Shown one piece after another: positions 5,010 through 5,072 of a stretch of DNA of 5,072 nt (within the stretch, counting starts at the first letter, position 1; each line of letters starts with the position of its first letter). The stretch spans positions 1-5,072 of the forward strand of contig SKZG01000240.1 in NCBI GenBank assembly GCA_007127495.1, in the 5' to 3' direction. The stretch is from Planctomycetales bacterium. Lineage in GTDB: Bacteria; Planctomycetota; Planctomycetia; Pirellulales; Thermoguttaceae. The notes below the pieces were generated by a model. The model did no database searches and had not been told where the DNA came from. It was given only the letters and a program-made list of their open reading frames with translations. Both the position numbers and the translations under genes were made by a program.

Positions 5010-5072
5010 CGGTGGCTCGTTCGGTCACTGTTCACGGGCCGTGGAGTCAAAGGCCGGACGTCGCTGTTCCGA
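5010..5072. other. Downstream end of window, no assigned gene
   Basis: These 63 nt follow the sulfatase stop. I see no hairpin with a T-run, so no terminator is called. A GTG at 5012 with GGAG (5000-5003) 8 nt upstream opens a plus-strand frame that runs to the window edge (20 codons). On the minus strand a frame enters from the edge and stops with TGA at 5027-5025. Either could belong to the next gene; the stretch is too short to decide. Confidence 0.4.

Overview
The window is GC-rich and gene-dense. It reads as chromosomal DNA from a planctomycete-like bacterium, possibly from the Pirellulales. This is an inference from three things: the look of the proteins, a secreted formylglycine sulfatase of a type these bacteria carry in large numbers, and a pyrB-pyrC pair without pyrI followed by a YacP-like nuclease gene. 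No marker gene in the window fixes the taxon.

Left part, minus strand (18-3050): a probable three-gene operon transcribed right to left. It runs pyrB (aspartate carbamoyltransferase catalytic chain, 3050-2076), then pyrC (catalytically intact class I dihydroorotase, 1996-722), then a NYN/YacP-like putative RNA nuclease with a proline-rich tail (707-18). PyrB and PyrC catalyse consecutive steps of de novo pyrimidine synthesis (carbamoyl phosphate + aspartate to carbamoyl aspartate to dihydroorotate). The nuclease starts 14 nt after the pyrC stop, so it is probably co-expressed. The 79-nt pyrB-pyrC gap holds a strong inverted repeat without a U-tract. It could be a processing or stability hairpin.

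Middle (3051-3491): a 441-nt divergent intergenic region, the least ordinary part of the window. It has a plausible extended -10 promoter for pyrB. Going right, it then has a perfect 8-bp inverted repeat, three related GC-rich hairpin units, and tandem GCCGGGAT/TTGAC motifs. These lead into a textbook consensus promoter (TTGACA, 18 bp, TATAAT) facing the sulfatase. The transcribed leader of about 100 nt contains a perfect 12-bp palindrome, a hairpin that would pair with the sulfatase Shine-Dalgarno sequence, and a 34-codon GTG-started frame with three Cys codons. That frame begins at the predicted transcription start and ends in an ATGA overlap with the sulfatase start codon. This leader arrangement is the best candidate for an undescribed control element, but it is a hypothesis only.

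Right part, plus strand (3492-5009): one complete exported S1-family sulfatase with all recognisable catalytic residues. The last 63 nt hold no supported gene and no clear terminator. I saw no tRNA, rRNA, CRISPR array, insertion sequence or attachment site.
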